DNA of 64,000 nt from an uncultured Acidobacteriota bacterium (GTDB lineage: Bacteria > Acidobacteriota > Blastocatellia > Pyrinomonadales > Pyrinomonadaceae), in assembly GCA_937871585.1 (NCBI GenBank), contig CALMPJ010000140.1, positions 1 through 64,000 of the forward strand, in the 5' to 3' direction. The position numbers were made by a program, and so were the translations under genes. The notes under the pieces are model-generated. The model made no database searches and was not told where the DNA came from. It saw only the letters and a list, made by a program, of their open reading frames with translations. Of this stretch, positions 52,683-60,597 are shown in pieces (positions within the stretch are counted from its first letter, which is position 1; every line of letters begins with the position of its first letter).

Positions 52683-55022
52683 ATGAAGAAGTTTTTCTCA
52701 GTGTTTTTCGCAATTTTATCCATAGCTATTTCGAGCTATGCACAGTCAAGCGGCAAGATCAGTGGAACGGTTACGAGCCAGATCAACGCAATGCCGGTTC
52801 CTAATGCGTCGGTTCGGATCACGCAATTACAGCGTTCTGTCGAAACGGACGAGCAAGGTAAGTACGAATTTACAGACGTTCCCGCAGGTCGTTACACAAT
52901 TGTCACGCATCTTGATGGTTTCACCGATCAGGTTGAGAGTGTGGTTGTTGCCGCGAATTCAAGCATTACTGCAGATTTTGCTCTCAGGATCAGCGCACTT
53001 CAGGCTGAAGTGACTGTTACAGCAAGCGGCTCGGAAGAATCGGTTTTCGAATCATTTCAATCGGTCAGTTCCGTCGGTTCGACTCGAATTCTTGAACAGG
53101 CCAGCACGTCGGTTGGCGAAGTACTCGAACGTGAGGCAGGAGTCGGCAAGCGTGCCTTTGGTCCCGGATCTTCGCGGCCAGTCATCCGCGGATTCGACGG
53201 CGACCGTGTGTTAGTTCTGCAAGACGGTTCACGAAACGGTTCGCTCGGCTCGCAATCTGCTGATCACGGCGAACCGATCGATACGATGAATCTCGAACGT
53301 CTCGAGGTTATCAAAGGCCCTGCAACGCTGTTGTACGGCTCGAACGCGATCGGCGGCGTTGTGAACGCAGTCACGACCGACGAGGCCGATCCGCATCCCG
53401 GATTTCGCGGCTATTTGAGCGGCGTTGGTGCCACTAACAATAAGCAAGGCGGTCTTGGCGGAGGCATTGAATACGGCTACAAAAAGTTGCTTCTCAATCT
53501 CAATGGCAATACGATGCGCGATGGCGACTATCGAACTCCGCTCGGCCGCATCCCGAATTCTCAGTCACGGTCATACGGAGGAAACTCCAGCATCGGCTAT
53601 TTCGCTGACAAAGGTTTTGTGATCGGTTCGTTTGGTCTAGACCGACGCCGATATGGCGTTCCCTATGCCGCACTTTATGAGGAAGGAGCATTGCTGACCG
53701 ATGGCAATGGCGATCCGTGCGTCACGAAAAAAGAGGGCGAGGAGGAGTGTCAGTATGACATTTTTGGCATACAGGCTCGATTTGCAAACCAATTGCCGGA
53801 GACTCCGGACGAAGAGATCGACCTTCGAATGAAGCGGAATAATTACCGGCTGCGCGGCGGTTTCCGCAACGTCAAAGGCCCGATCAGCCAAGGTAATTTC
53901 TCTATCGACCGAACGGACTACAGACACGAGGAAGTTGAAACAGCCGACGGTATCGACAAGACAGCTACCAATTTTTTCAACGACACGGTGTCGTACAGAG
54001 CTTCGTTCCGCCAGGCAAACTACAAGATGCTTTCGGGCCAGTTCGGCTTCGAAGGCTACAATCGGAGCTACCTGACCGAAGGCGCTGAGCAGTTAGTTAA
54101 TGGCCGTGTTCGTCAGTCAAATTTTGCGGTATTTGGCCTGCAGGAATTAGGCTTTGAGCGTGTCGCCATACAGTTTGGCGGCCGCATCGAGCACAACAAA
54201 TACAAGCCTGTAAATACTGCGGAATACGAACAGCGTGATTTCACCGGATTTTCAGGAGCGGCTGCGGCTCGCTTTAGACTGTGGGAAGGAGCGGCATTCA
54301 TTGCAAACTTTACAAGTGCCTATCGGGCACCGTCGCTAGAGGAACTGTACAACAATGGCCCGCATATCGGAACAGTGACGTTTGAGGTCGGCGATCAAGA
54401 TCTGACTCGCGAACGATCGACGGGTATCGAATTCAGCCTTCGGCAACAGCTAAAACGTGTCCGTCTTAACGGCAGCTTTTTCTCTTACAACATCGACAAT
54501 TTCATCTATCTCGCTCCGCAGGACGAAGATGGCAACGGTAATATTGATGTTGATGACAATCTCCCGGTCGGAGCGTTTTCTCAGCGTGATGCAAGATTTA
54601 CCGGTGTCGATCTTTCCGCGGATTTTGATATCAACGATTGGCTGTCGGCATTTATGTCAGCTGATTATGTTAATGCGAAGCTGAAAAATGGTGGCGGCCC
54701 GTTGCCAAGGATCACGCCGATCCGATTTCGCGGCGGCGTTGACGTTCGCTACAAGGGGTTGTCCGTTCGGCCGGAAGTGATCCTGGTAGGAGCGCGAGAC
54801 CTTGGTAACACTTTCTCGCTTGAGACTCCGACTGACGGCTATGCTTTGTTCAACGTCAATGCTTCTTACACCATTGCCAAGAAACATGCGGCACACACAT
54901 TCGCGTTCTCATCAAGCAATCTCGGCGATAAGCTTTATCGGAATCATCTATCGTTCATCAAAGACCTGACACCTGAACAGGGACGCAATTTCCGATTTAG
55001 CTATTCGGTTCGTTTCTTTTGA
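52683..55022 (+). CDS. TonB-dependent outer-membrane receptor, ZnuD-like
   Basis: The 779-residue protein has a signal peptide (FFSVFFAILSIAISSYA), an N-terminal carboxypeptidase-regulatory-like domain (ISGTVTSQINAMPVPNASV), a plug domain (SRPVIRGFDGDRVLVLQDG, LERLEVIKGPATLLYGSNAI), and a 22-strand-type barrel ending at a terminal Phe (FSYSVRFF). The plug sequence (QDGSRNGSLGSQSADHGEPID) resembles zinc receptors of the ZnuD type. GGAGG at 52671-52675 supports ATG 52683. The His/Cys small protein upstream fits a metal role, but the metal is unproven. Confidence 0.88.
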   Translation: MKKFFSVFFAILSIAISSYAQSSGKISGTVTSQINAMPVPNASVRITQLQRSVETDEQGKYEFTDVPAGRYTIVTHLDGFTDQVESVVVAANSSITADFALRISALQAEVTVTASGSEESVFESFQSVSSVGSTRILEQASTSVGEVLEREAGVGKRAFGPGSSRPVIRGFDGDRVLVLQDGSRNGSLGSQSADHGEPIDTMNLERLEVIKGPATLLYGSNAIGGVVNAVTTDEADPHPGFRGYLSGVGATNNKQGGLGGGIEYGYKKLLLNLNGNTMRDGDYRTPLGRIPNSQSRSYGGNSSIGYFADKGFVIGSFGLDRRRYGVPYAALYEEGALLTDGNGDPCVTKKEGEEECQYDIFGIQARFANQLPETPDEEIDLRMKRNNYRLRGGFRNVKGPISQGNFSIDRTDYRHEEVETADGIDKTATNFFNDTVSYRASFRQANYKMLSGQFGFEGYNRSYLTEGAEQLVNGRVRQSNFAVFGLQELGFERVAIQFGGRIEHNKYKPVNTAEYEQRDFTGFSGAAAARFRLWEGAAFIANFTSAYRAPSLEELYNNGPHIGTVTFEVGDQDLTRERSTGIEFSLRQQLKRVRLNGSFFSYNIDNFIYLAPQDEDGNGNIDVDDNLPVGAFSQRDARFTGVDLSADFDINDWLSAFMSADYVNAKLKNGGGPLPRITPIRFRGGVDVRYKGLSVRPEVILVGARDLGNTFSLETPTDGYALFNVNASYTIAKKHAAHTFAFSSSNLGDKLYRNHLSFIKDLTPEQGRNFRFSYSVRFF

Positions 55023-55058
55023 TCGATGTTTGAATTTTTGTCGCCCTCCTAAGGCATA

Positions 55059-55112
55059 CTCCGCAATTAGTCGTTATAATCAAGAAAACGACGACTAATT
55101 GCGGAGGTTTTT
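55059..55112 (+). promoter_or_regulatory. 16-bp perfect hairpin with T run abutting a start codon
   Basis: CTCCGCAATTAGTCGT (55059-55074) pairs perfectly with ACGACTAATTGCGGAG (55091-55106). G then TTTTT (55108-55112) follows, and the next three bases are the ATG at 55113. The Shine-Dalgarno GGAGG (55103-55107) is in the right arm, and TATAAT (55075-55080) is in the loop. It ends the TonB receptor gene and could block or control translation of the hydrolase gene. Confidence 0.8.
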
Positions 55113-55778
55113 ATGCAAGAAAAATTCCTAAACTTCGACACAGCAGGCGGTCAGACGAACGCATTCGTTGCTATACCTGACGGTGGCTCGGACAAGGCCG
55201 TGATCCTGATCCAGGAGTGGTGGGGCCTGAACGAACACATCAAGGATATTGCAGGTCGCTATGCGAGCGAAGGTTTTGTCGCGATCGCACCAGACCTTTA
55301 TCGCGGGAGGCTGGCTCGTGATCCGAACGAAGCTTCGCAGTTCATGAACGCTCTCTCGATCGAAGACGGTCTCGATACGATCAAGAACGCTATCGATGCT
55401 GCCCGTGAAGAAACCGGCATCAGTCATTTCGGAATCTCAGGCTATTGCATGGGCGGCACATTTTCGATGCGTGCTGCCTGCGAACTCGAAGGCATCAGCG
55501 CGTGCGCACCGTTCTACGGCGACATTCCGCCGGAAGAGATCTTGAGTAAGCTAAATGTTCCGACGGTCTTTATTTCGGGAACAAAAGACGCTTGGATCAA
55601 CAGCGAGAAAGTTGCTTTGCTTGAAGATATTACGGAACGCTACGAGCTACCGATCACGTCGCTAAAATACGAAGCCGATCATGCGTTTTTTAACAACACA
55701 CGGCCTGAGGTTTATGACGCCGCTGCAGCCGCAGATGCGTGGGCATTTGTAATCGGATTTTTCAAAGATAAGCTTTGA
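55113..55778 (+). CDS. Dienelactone hydrolase family protein
   Basis: The 221-residue alpha/beta hydrolase has the DLH triad: nucleophile Cys in ISGYCMGGTFSM, Asp in ISGTKDAWIN and His in YEADHAFFNN. The N-terminus has LIQEWWGLNEHIKDI, typical of the group. It hydrolyses a lactone or ester of unknown nature. Its start codon directly follows the 55059 hairpin's T run, and its Shine-Dalgarno is inside the stem. The 3' end is 4 bases from the convergent GGDEF gene. Confidence 0.88.
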   Translation: MQEKFLNFDTAGGQTNAFVAIPDGGSDKAVILIQEWWGLNEHIKDIAGRYASEGFVAIAPDLYRGRLARDPNEASQFMNALSIEDGLDTIKNAIDAAREETGISHFGISGYCMGGTFSMRAACELEGISACAPFYGDIPPEEILSKLNVPTVFISGTKDAWINSEKVALLEDITERYELPITSLKYEADHAFFNNTRPEVYDAAAAADAWAFVIGFFKDKL

Positions 55779-55782
55779 TCGT

Positions 55783-56994
55783 CTAGTTGAACGATCGTTC
55801 GTAGGATCCTCCAGATGCGAATGTCCTGATCGGAACTCTCTGTCCGGATTTACGCTTCTGTTTCTGGATGTACATTTTCGCGTCGGCTTTTTCGATCGTA
55901 AGTTCCAGATTCTCAAGTCCTTCGAAATCCTCAAATGCATTCGAAACACGTATCGTCATCGGCTGATATACGCCGTCGATTCGAATGTTTGTTAGCATCT
56001 GATCCATACGTTCCATTCTCGAAAGCGCAGCGTTGGCGTCAAGACCTATCATTACGACAAAGAATTCGTCGCCGCCCCATCGGAATATCAGGTCCTCGGC
56101 TCTAATAACTTCACGGATAGCTCGAACAACGGCCCGAATCGCAGAGTCCCCGACCGCATGGCCATAGACGTCGTTTATGTCCTTAAGGTCATCTACGTCA
56201 AAAAATCCAACCGAACCATTTACGCTCTTTTCTTCGTTTCCTTGGCGATTCAGATAACCGTGAAACGCGTGACGATTAAGAGCTGTTGTCAGCGGATCGA
56301 TGTGGGCAAGTTCCTCAAGGCGTTCGTGGGCTTTTCGCAGTTTGTCGTTCGTCACCTTGGCATCGATCAGGACTTGTTCAAGCAGAACGATCACCATTCC
56401 AAAACCTAGGAGTATTTGAAGCACGAGGTCAACTACCGAGTTGAAGGCGAGAAACTCCGTATTCAAGACAACATATTGCCGAACCGTAAAAATGATCGCA
56501 TAGCCAAAAAAGTTCGCAGCTAGCAGACCAAGTGCGACCAACATTACGTTGCAGCCAAACGACCTGATCTTAGATCTCCACATGTCGACGAAAGCGATCA
56601 TGAAGAATCCCGACAAGATCAGCGAATGAATATTGAAAACGAGATTAAAGTCTTCGGCAACGAACGGCAGTCCGAACGCCACGAGAATGAACGGAAGTAC
56701 AAACAATTCGTGCCGGATCTTGAGTTCGCTATTGGATATTAGACTTCGGCAGCCCGCGATAAGCAGAAAGCCAAAAAAGTATTCGGTCAGAAAATAAAAG
56801 CTGAACAGCTGAACCGAGAATTGCTCATAGCTAAACGCAAGTCTCAGACAGAACAGAGAGAACGAAAGAAATAGCCAGGCATTTGTCCAATGCTTAAGCG
56901 CAACTACATTCAGCGACCGACGCAGAAACAGCGTAAGCAGCGTTATCAGCAAAACGCCGGATAATTGAATAAGTAATCCTATCTTCGAGTCCAT
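55783..56994 (-). CDS. Membrane-bound diguanylate cyclase (GGDEF)
   Basis: The 403-residue protein has six to eight transmembrane helices in the first ~215 residues (IGLLIQLSGVLLITLLTLFL onward), then a coiled coil and a GGDEF domain (about 240-400). The catalytic FRWGGDEFFVV is intact, as is the inhibitory I-site RxxD (RAED) five residues upstream. It makes c-di-GMP from two GTP. I chose ATG 56994; an in-frame extension upstream is open but lacks a ribosome site. Confidence 0.88.
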   Translation of the reverse strand: MDSKIGLLIQLSGVLLITLLTLFLRRSLNVVALKHWTNAWLFLSFSLFCLRLAFSYEQFSVQLFSFYFLTEYFFGFLLIAGCRSLISNSELKIRHELFVLPFILVAFGLPFVAEDFNLVFNIHSLILSGFFMIAFVDMWRSKIRSFGCNVMLVALGLLAANFFGYAIIFTVRQYVVLNTEFLAFNSVVDLVLQILLGFGMVIVLLEQVLIDAKVTNDKLRKAHERLEELAHIDPLTTALNRHAFHGYLNRQGNEEKSVNGSVGFFDVDDLKDINDVYGHAVGDSAIRAVVRAIREVIRAEDLIFRWGGDEFFVVMIGLDANAALSRMERMDQMLTNIRIDGVYQPMTIRVSNAFEDFEGLENLELTIEKADAKMYIQKQKRKSGQRVPIRTFASGGSYERSFN

Positions 56995-57121
56995 GTAGAG
57001 GTTGAGGGACAAACCCTTTAGTTGCAGGTGTTTGCGAGAAAAAATGAGGAACTCGTGTGGCTTGGGTCCGAGCGGACCCAATTAGATTGTACAACAATGT
57101 TTACGTCTACGTCTATACTTT

Positions 57122-58054
57122 TTATGAGACGAAGTTATGGAGTTCGTCGGGAGATGGCAGTGACGTTCGTGCCCCAACAGAGCGACATTTTAGGGCGGCA
57201 ACGGCATTCGCCATTCTTGAGCTTTCGACTAGATCCTTGCCCGACAATATCCCATAAATAAGCCCTACTCGAAACGAATCGCCTGCGCCAGTCGTATCCT
57301 TACATCCGCCGGGAACTGCAAATCCGTCTGAGTAGATGAATTCGCCATTGCAACGAAGCAGCGAGCCTCGATCGCCAAGTGTCACGCCTACAACTGCGCA
57401 TCCGAATTTGTCTTGCATCGTCGCCAACGATCGCTCGCGGTCGCTGATCCCCGTTATTCTCTCTGGCAGATCGGACGATGCGATCAGAACATCGACGAGC
57501 GGCAGAAGGTCATTGATGCCATCGAACAAGTTGTCTATATCCATCGAAACGACCGTGCCGCAGGCCTTTGCATGGCGTGCAAATGCAACACAGGCATCAA
57601 CATCGTGAGGTGTTAGATGCAGCAGCCTACACTCGCGGGCAAGATGAATTGGTGCCTCGTCAGCCGTGTAACTTAATCGAACGTCACGTTTCCAAATTAC
57701 TGTACGCTCGCCGGATTCGGCGTCGATGACGATGAAAGCGATCTGTGTACGTGCGCCTGCGACGATCTCGGCAAACGCAATATCTACACCTTCAACACCG
57801 AGCGATCTCGAGCCTAGTTTACCGGCATCGTCGTCCCCAAACCGTCCGATATAAGCTGTCTTTAGGCCGAGCCGCTGCAAACCGACCATTGTGGTGGCAA
57901 CTTCGCCGCCCGGAGCCTGGGCGTAATCGACAAGCTCTATCTTTGACCCGAACATCGGAAATTTGGGCACCGTGATCAAGAAATCAACTGCATTGGTGCC
58001 AAAACCAACTACGTCAAACTGTCTTTCTGTGGCGAATTCGAACGGAAACTTCAT
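57122..58054 (-). CDS. PfkB-family carbohydrate/nucleoside kinase
   Basis: The 310-residue protein is a ribokinase-like sugar or nucleoside kinase. The N-terminus has FDVVGFGTNAVDFLI and QAPGGEVATTMVGLQRLGL (substrate GG motif), and the C-terminus has the signature CKDTTGAGDSFRVGL (catalytic Asp). SGERTVIWKRDVR and DVLIASSDLPERIT lie between. Substrate cannot be told. ATG 58054 (MKFPFE) is preferred over a TTG four codons upstream. It is alone on its strand. Confidence 0.86.
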   Translation of the reverse strand: MKFPFEFATERQFDVVGFGTNAVDFLITVPKFPMFGSKIELVDYAQAPGGEVATTMVGLQRLGLKTAYIGRFGDDDAGKLGSRSLGVEGVDIAFAEIVAGARTQIAFIVIDAESGERTVIWKRDVRLSYTADEAPIHLARECRLLHLTPHDVDACVAFARHAKACGTVVSMDIDNLFDGINDLLPLVDVLIASSDLPERITGISDRERSLATMQDKFGCAVVGVTLGDRGSLLRCNGEFIYSDGFAVPGGCKDTTGAGDSFRVGLIYGILSGKDLVESSRMANAVAALKCRSVGARTSLPSPDELHNFVS

Positions 58055-58189
58055 TGCACGACTCAAAACTGCATCTAAATTCTTGCCAACTCAGACCGGT
58101 ACGAGTTAGATTGAATAACAGCTCTATTCTCACTCGTAGTTTGAGTTAGAGGCAAACGAATGCCAACTGTTTTTGGAGACTGAAAAGCG

Positions 58190-58402
58190 ATGCCTAATAC
58201 TGTTTGTCCCGAATGTACAGAAACTATCTTTGTCGAAGCAGAAAGCGAGCAAGGCGATGTTGTCGCCTGTGAAGAGTGCGGCGTCGAATTGGTCGTCGTC
58301 GGCCTTGATCCGATCGAGCTAGATCTTCGATCTGACGAAGACGATTACGGATCGGATAAGGACGATGATTTTGATTCGTATGGCTATGACGATTCTTACT
58401 AA
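58190..58402 (+). CDS. LysW-like zinc-ribbon protein with an acidic Asp/Tyr-rich tail
   Basis: The 70-residue protein has a CxxC...CxxC zinc ribbon (VCPECTETIF and VACEECGVELVVVG) in the LysW pattern. LysW is the amino-group carrier for lysine or arginine synthesis and ends with a conserved EDWGE. This protein instead ends with a Asp/Tyr/Gly-rich tail (SDEDDYGSDKDDDFDSYGYD). No LysX or lysine gene is adjacent. It may be a diverged carrier or a different small zinc protein. Its size and start (after GGAGA) look sound. Confidence 0.7.
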   Translation: MPNTVCPECTETIFVEAESEQGDVVACEECGVELVVVGLDPIELDLRSDEDDYGSDKDDDFDSYGYDDSY

Positions 58403-58459
58403 TTAGACTGTCAATTACTGTCACATTGATGCCAATATTCGGTCGATCTGACCGTTCAG

Positions 58460-58480
58460 TCTGACCGAGCTTCGGTCAGA
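58460..58480. promoter_or_regulatory. 21-bp palindrome upstream of the sigma-54-type promoter
   Basis: TCTGACCGA (58460-58468) and TCGGTCAGA (58472-58480) form a 9-bp dyad around GCT. A further copy of CTGACCG lies at 58448-58454. It lies 58-78 bases before the sigma-54-type -24 box, where activator sites are often found. Confidence 0.45.
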
Positions 58481-58537
58481 ATAGCTTTCCAAAAACAACT
58501 CATTACCGTTTTTCGTTGTTATTTTGCAGCGACGGCT

Positions 58538-58555
58538 TTGGCACGGCTTTTGATT
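58538..58555 (+). promoter_or_regulatory. Sigma-54-type -24/-12 promoter
   Basis: TTGGCACG (58538-58545), GCTT, and TTGATT (58550-58555) match the sigma-54 consensus TGGCACG-N4-TTGC(A/T) with the required 12-base step from GG to the -12 G. The only clear change is GA for GC at -12. It is the only such site I found, 45 bases before the start of the HD-GYP gene. Confidence 0.6.
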
Positions 58556-58599
58556 ACCATATCTCTGGGCAAAGTCTCCCATCTTTCATGCCCTGACCG

Positions 58600-60597
58600 A
58601 TGAAGTACCTAAAACTGTCAAACTATTCGAAAGGAACCAAGCTCGCGTCAGCTGCTACCGCATTTGTGGTGTGTATGGCTGCTTGTGTGGCGTACTTTGG
58701 CGGATACATTGCTCCCGTGTTTGCAGCAATGCTGGTGCTTTCGATCGTCGCGTATCGAGTTCACGTGCGGCGTTTGATGATAAAGGCCGAGCAGATGGAA
58801 CACGCGAACCGGGTTCATATATCGACGGTCGAAGCTCTCGCGACGGCCATCGATGCTCGCGATCAAATAGGCTCCGGTCACGTCAGGCGAACTCAGATCT
58901 ACTCGGTCGGCTTGGGGAAGGCATTGAGACTAAACGAAACGGATCTGGATGCTCTCAAGACAGCTGCATTGCTTCACGACATTGGCAAGCTAGCGATCCC
59001 GGATCATATTCTCAGCAAGACCGGCAGACTGACAGACGCCGAGTTTGATAAGACCAAGATCCATTCGACAGTAGGTGCCTCGATCTTGGATACGATCAAC
59101 TTTGGTTGTCCTGTGGCTGATACTGTCCGTTCGCATCACGAGAACTGGGACGGCACCGGCTATCCTAGCGGTCTCAAAGGTGATGAAATACCGCTAACAG
59201 CACGAATTCTCGGCATTGCTGATGCCTATGACACGATGCGTTGCTCCAGGCCGTACCGTGCCGCACTGACACGTGAGGAAGCTCGAAAAGAACTGCTAGC
59301 CGGTGCCGGCAGCCGGTTTGACGAGAAACTCGTCCATGCATTTTTAAAGCACCTAACGGCATTCGAACAAGAGATCGAGGCAGCCGGAGTGCCGTATCCA
59401 AATCTAGATAATAGTGTTCCAGCCGCACCAGCAAAGCTTCGATATATCGATCAGATCAAACAGGCGAATAAAGAAGTGTTCACGCTATTCGAACTGTCCC
59501 GCGAGTTCGCCGGAGCGACCAAGATCGACGAAACGTTGAATCTGTTCACGGGCAAGATCAAAGCGTTCATACCGTTTACCACTTGCTCTGTCTATTTGCT
59601 TGATGATTCGTCAAAGTTTGCCGACGCAGTTCATGTTGTTGGTGAGAATGCCGATAAAATATCGCTGCGTCGCATACGTGTTGGCGAAGGTGCGACCGGA
59701 TTCGCACTGCTAAAAAGAGAATTGGTCAAGAATGTAAATCCCGATCTGGATTTCTCGTTCTCGAATATCGAATTCGGTGACGAATACCTCTCAATGGCGG
59801 TGGTACCACTTATCGCAGGCGATGAATTGATCGGAGCTGTTTCGGTTTACTCGAAAGAGCTTTCGTACTTCGAGGACGAACATATTCGTCTGCTCGAAAC
59901 AGTATCCAAGATCGCCGCGGATGCTATCGCACGTTCGAAGAATCATGACGAAGCGACGGCACACGCATTGACAGATACGATGACGGGGCTCCCGAATGCG
60001 CGTAGTCTAAAGATGCAATTCGACCGCGAGGTTGCACGTTCCGAACGCGGCGGCGGCTCATTTCAGGTATTGATGCTCGACCTCGACGGATTCAAAGGCG
60101 TAAACGACAATTTTGGACACAAGGCCGGAGACCGAATGCTGCATGAGATCGGTCAGGTCATTCTCGGCCAACTGCGCGAGTACGACTTTCTGGCTCGATA
60201 CGGTGGCGACGAGTTCGTCGCATTGATCAGCGACGCGAATACTGCCGAAGTTTCTGATCTCTGCGAAAGGATCGAGTCTGCAGTTCGGTCGTTCAAACTA
60301 ATGATGGAAGACGGTCGCACGGCAAACGTCGGCGTTAGTCCGGGAGCTGCCGCTTACACCGGCAACGGCTCGACCTTTGACGAGATGATAATCGCTGCTG
60401 ACAAAGCGATGTACGAGCGCAAATCACGACGAAAGATGATAACCGAAGGGATCCGCGTGATCGAGACACCGAAAGTGCCGATGTCCGATCTGCTTGAGAC
60501 TGACGATCGAAACTACCCGACGAGCTATAATTCGGCGGAGAACCTGATCGTCGAACTAGACGATTCGCACGTGCTGAGAAGCAATAGCGTTCACTAG
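58600..60597 (+). CDS. HD-GYP / GAF / GGDEF c-di-GMP enzyme
   Basis: The 665-residue protein has two N-terminal transmembrane helices, an HD-GYP phosphodiesterase domain (about 65-250: LLHDIGKLAIPDH, HHENWDGTGYPSGLKGDEIP), a GAF domain (about 300-455) and a GGDEF cyclase domain (about 480-635: ARYGGDEFVAL with I-site RxxD REYD upstream). All catalytic motifs are intact, so it can both make and break c-di-GMP, with GAF as a likely switch. It starts behind a sigma-54-type promoter and lacks an obvious ribosome site. The end overlaps the TamA-like gene by 4 bases. Confidence 0.9.
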   Translation: MKYLKLSNYSKGTKLASAATAFVVCMAACVAYFGGYIAPVFAAMLVLSIVAYRVHVRRLMIKAEQMEHANRVHISTVEALATAIDARDQIGSGHVRRTQIYSVGLGKALRLNETDLDALKTAALLHDIGKLAIPDHILSKTGRLTDAEFDKTKIHSTVGASILDTINFGCPVADTVRSHHENWDGTGYPSGLKGDEIPLTARILGIADAYDTMRCSRPYRAALTREEARKELLAGAGSRFDEKLVHAFLKHLTAFEQEIEAAGVPYPNLDNSVPAAPAKLRYIDQIKQANKEVFTLFELSREFAGATKIDETLNLFTGKIKAFIPFTTCSVYLLDDSSKFADAVHVVGENADKISLRRIRVGEGATGFALLKRELVKNVNPDLDFSFSNIEFGDEYLSMAVVPLIAGDELIGAVSVYSKELSYFEDEHIRLLETVSKIAADAIARSKNHDEATAHALTDTMTGLPNARSLKMQFDREVARSERGGGSFQVLMLDLDGFKGVNDNFGHKAGDRMLHEIGQVILGQLREYDFLARYGGDEFVALISDANTAEVSDLCERIESAVRSFKLMMEDGRTANVGVSPGAAAYTGNGSTFDEMIIAADKAMYERKSRRKMITEGIRVIETPKVPMSDLLETDDRNYPTSYNSAENLIVELDDSHVLRSNSVH

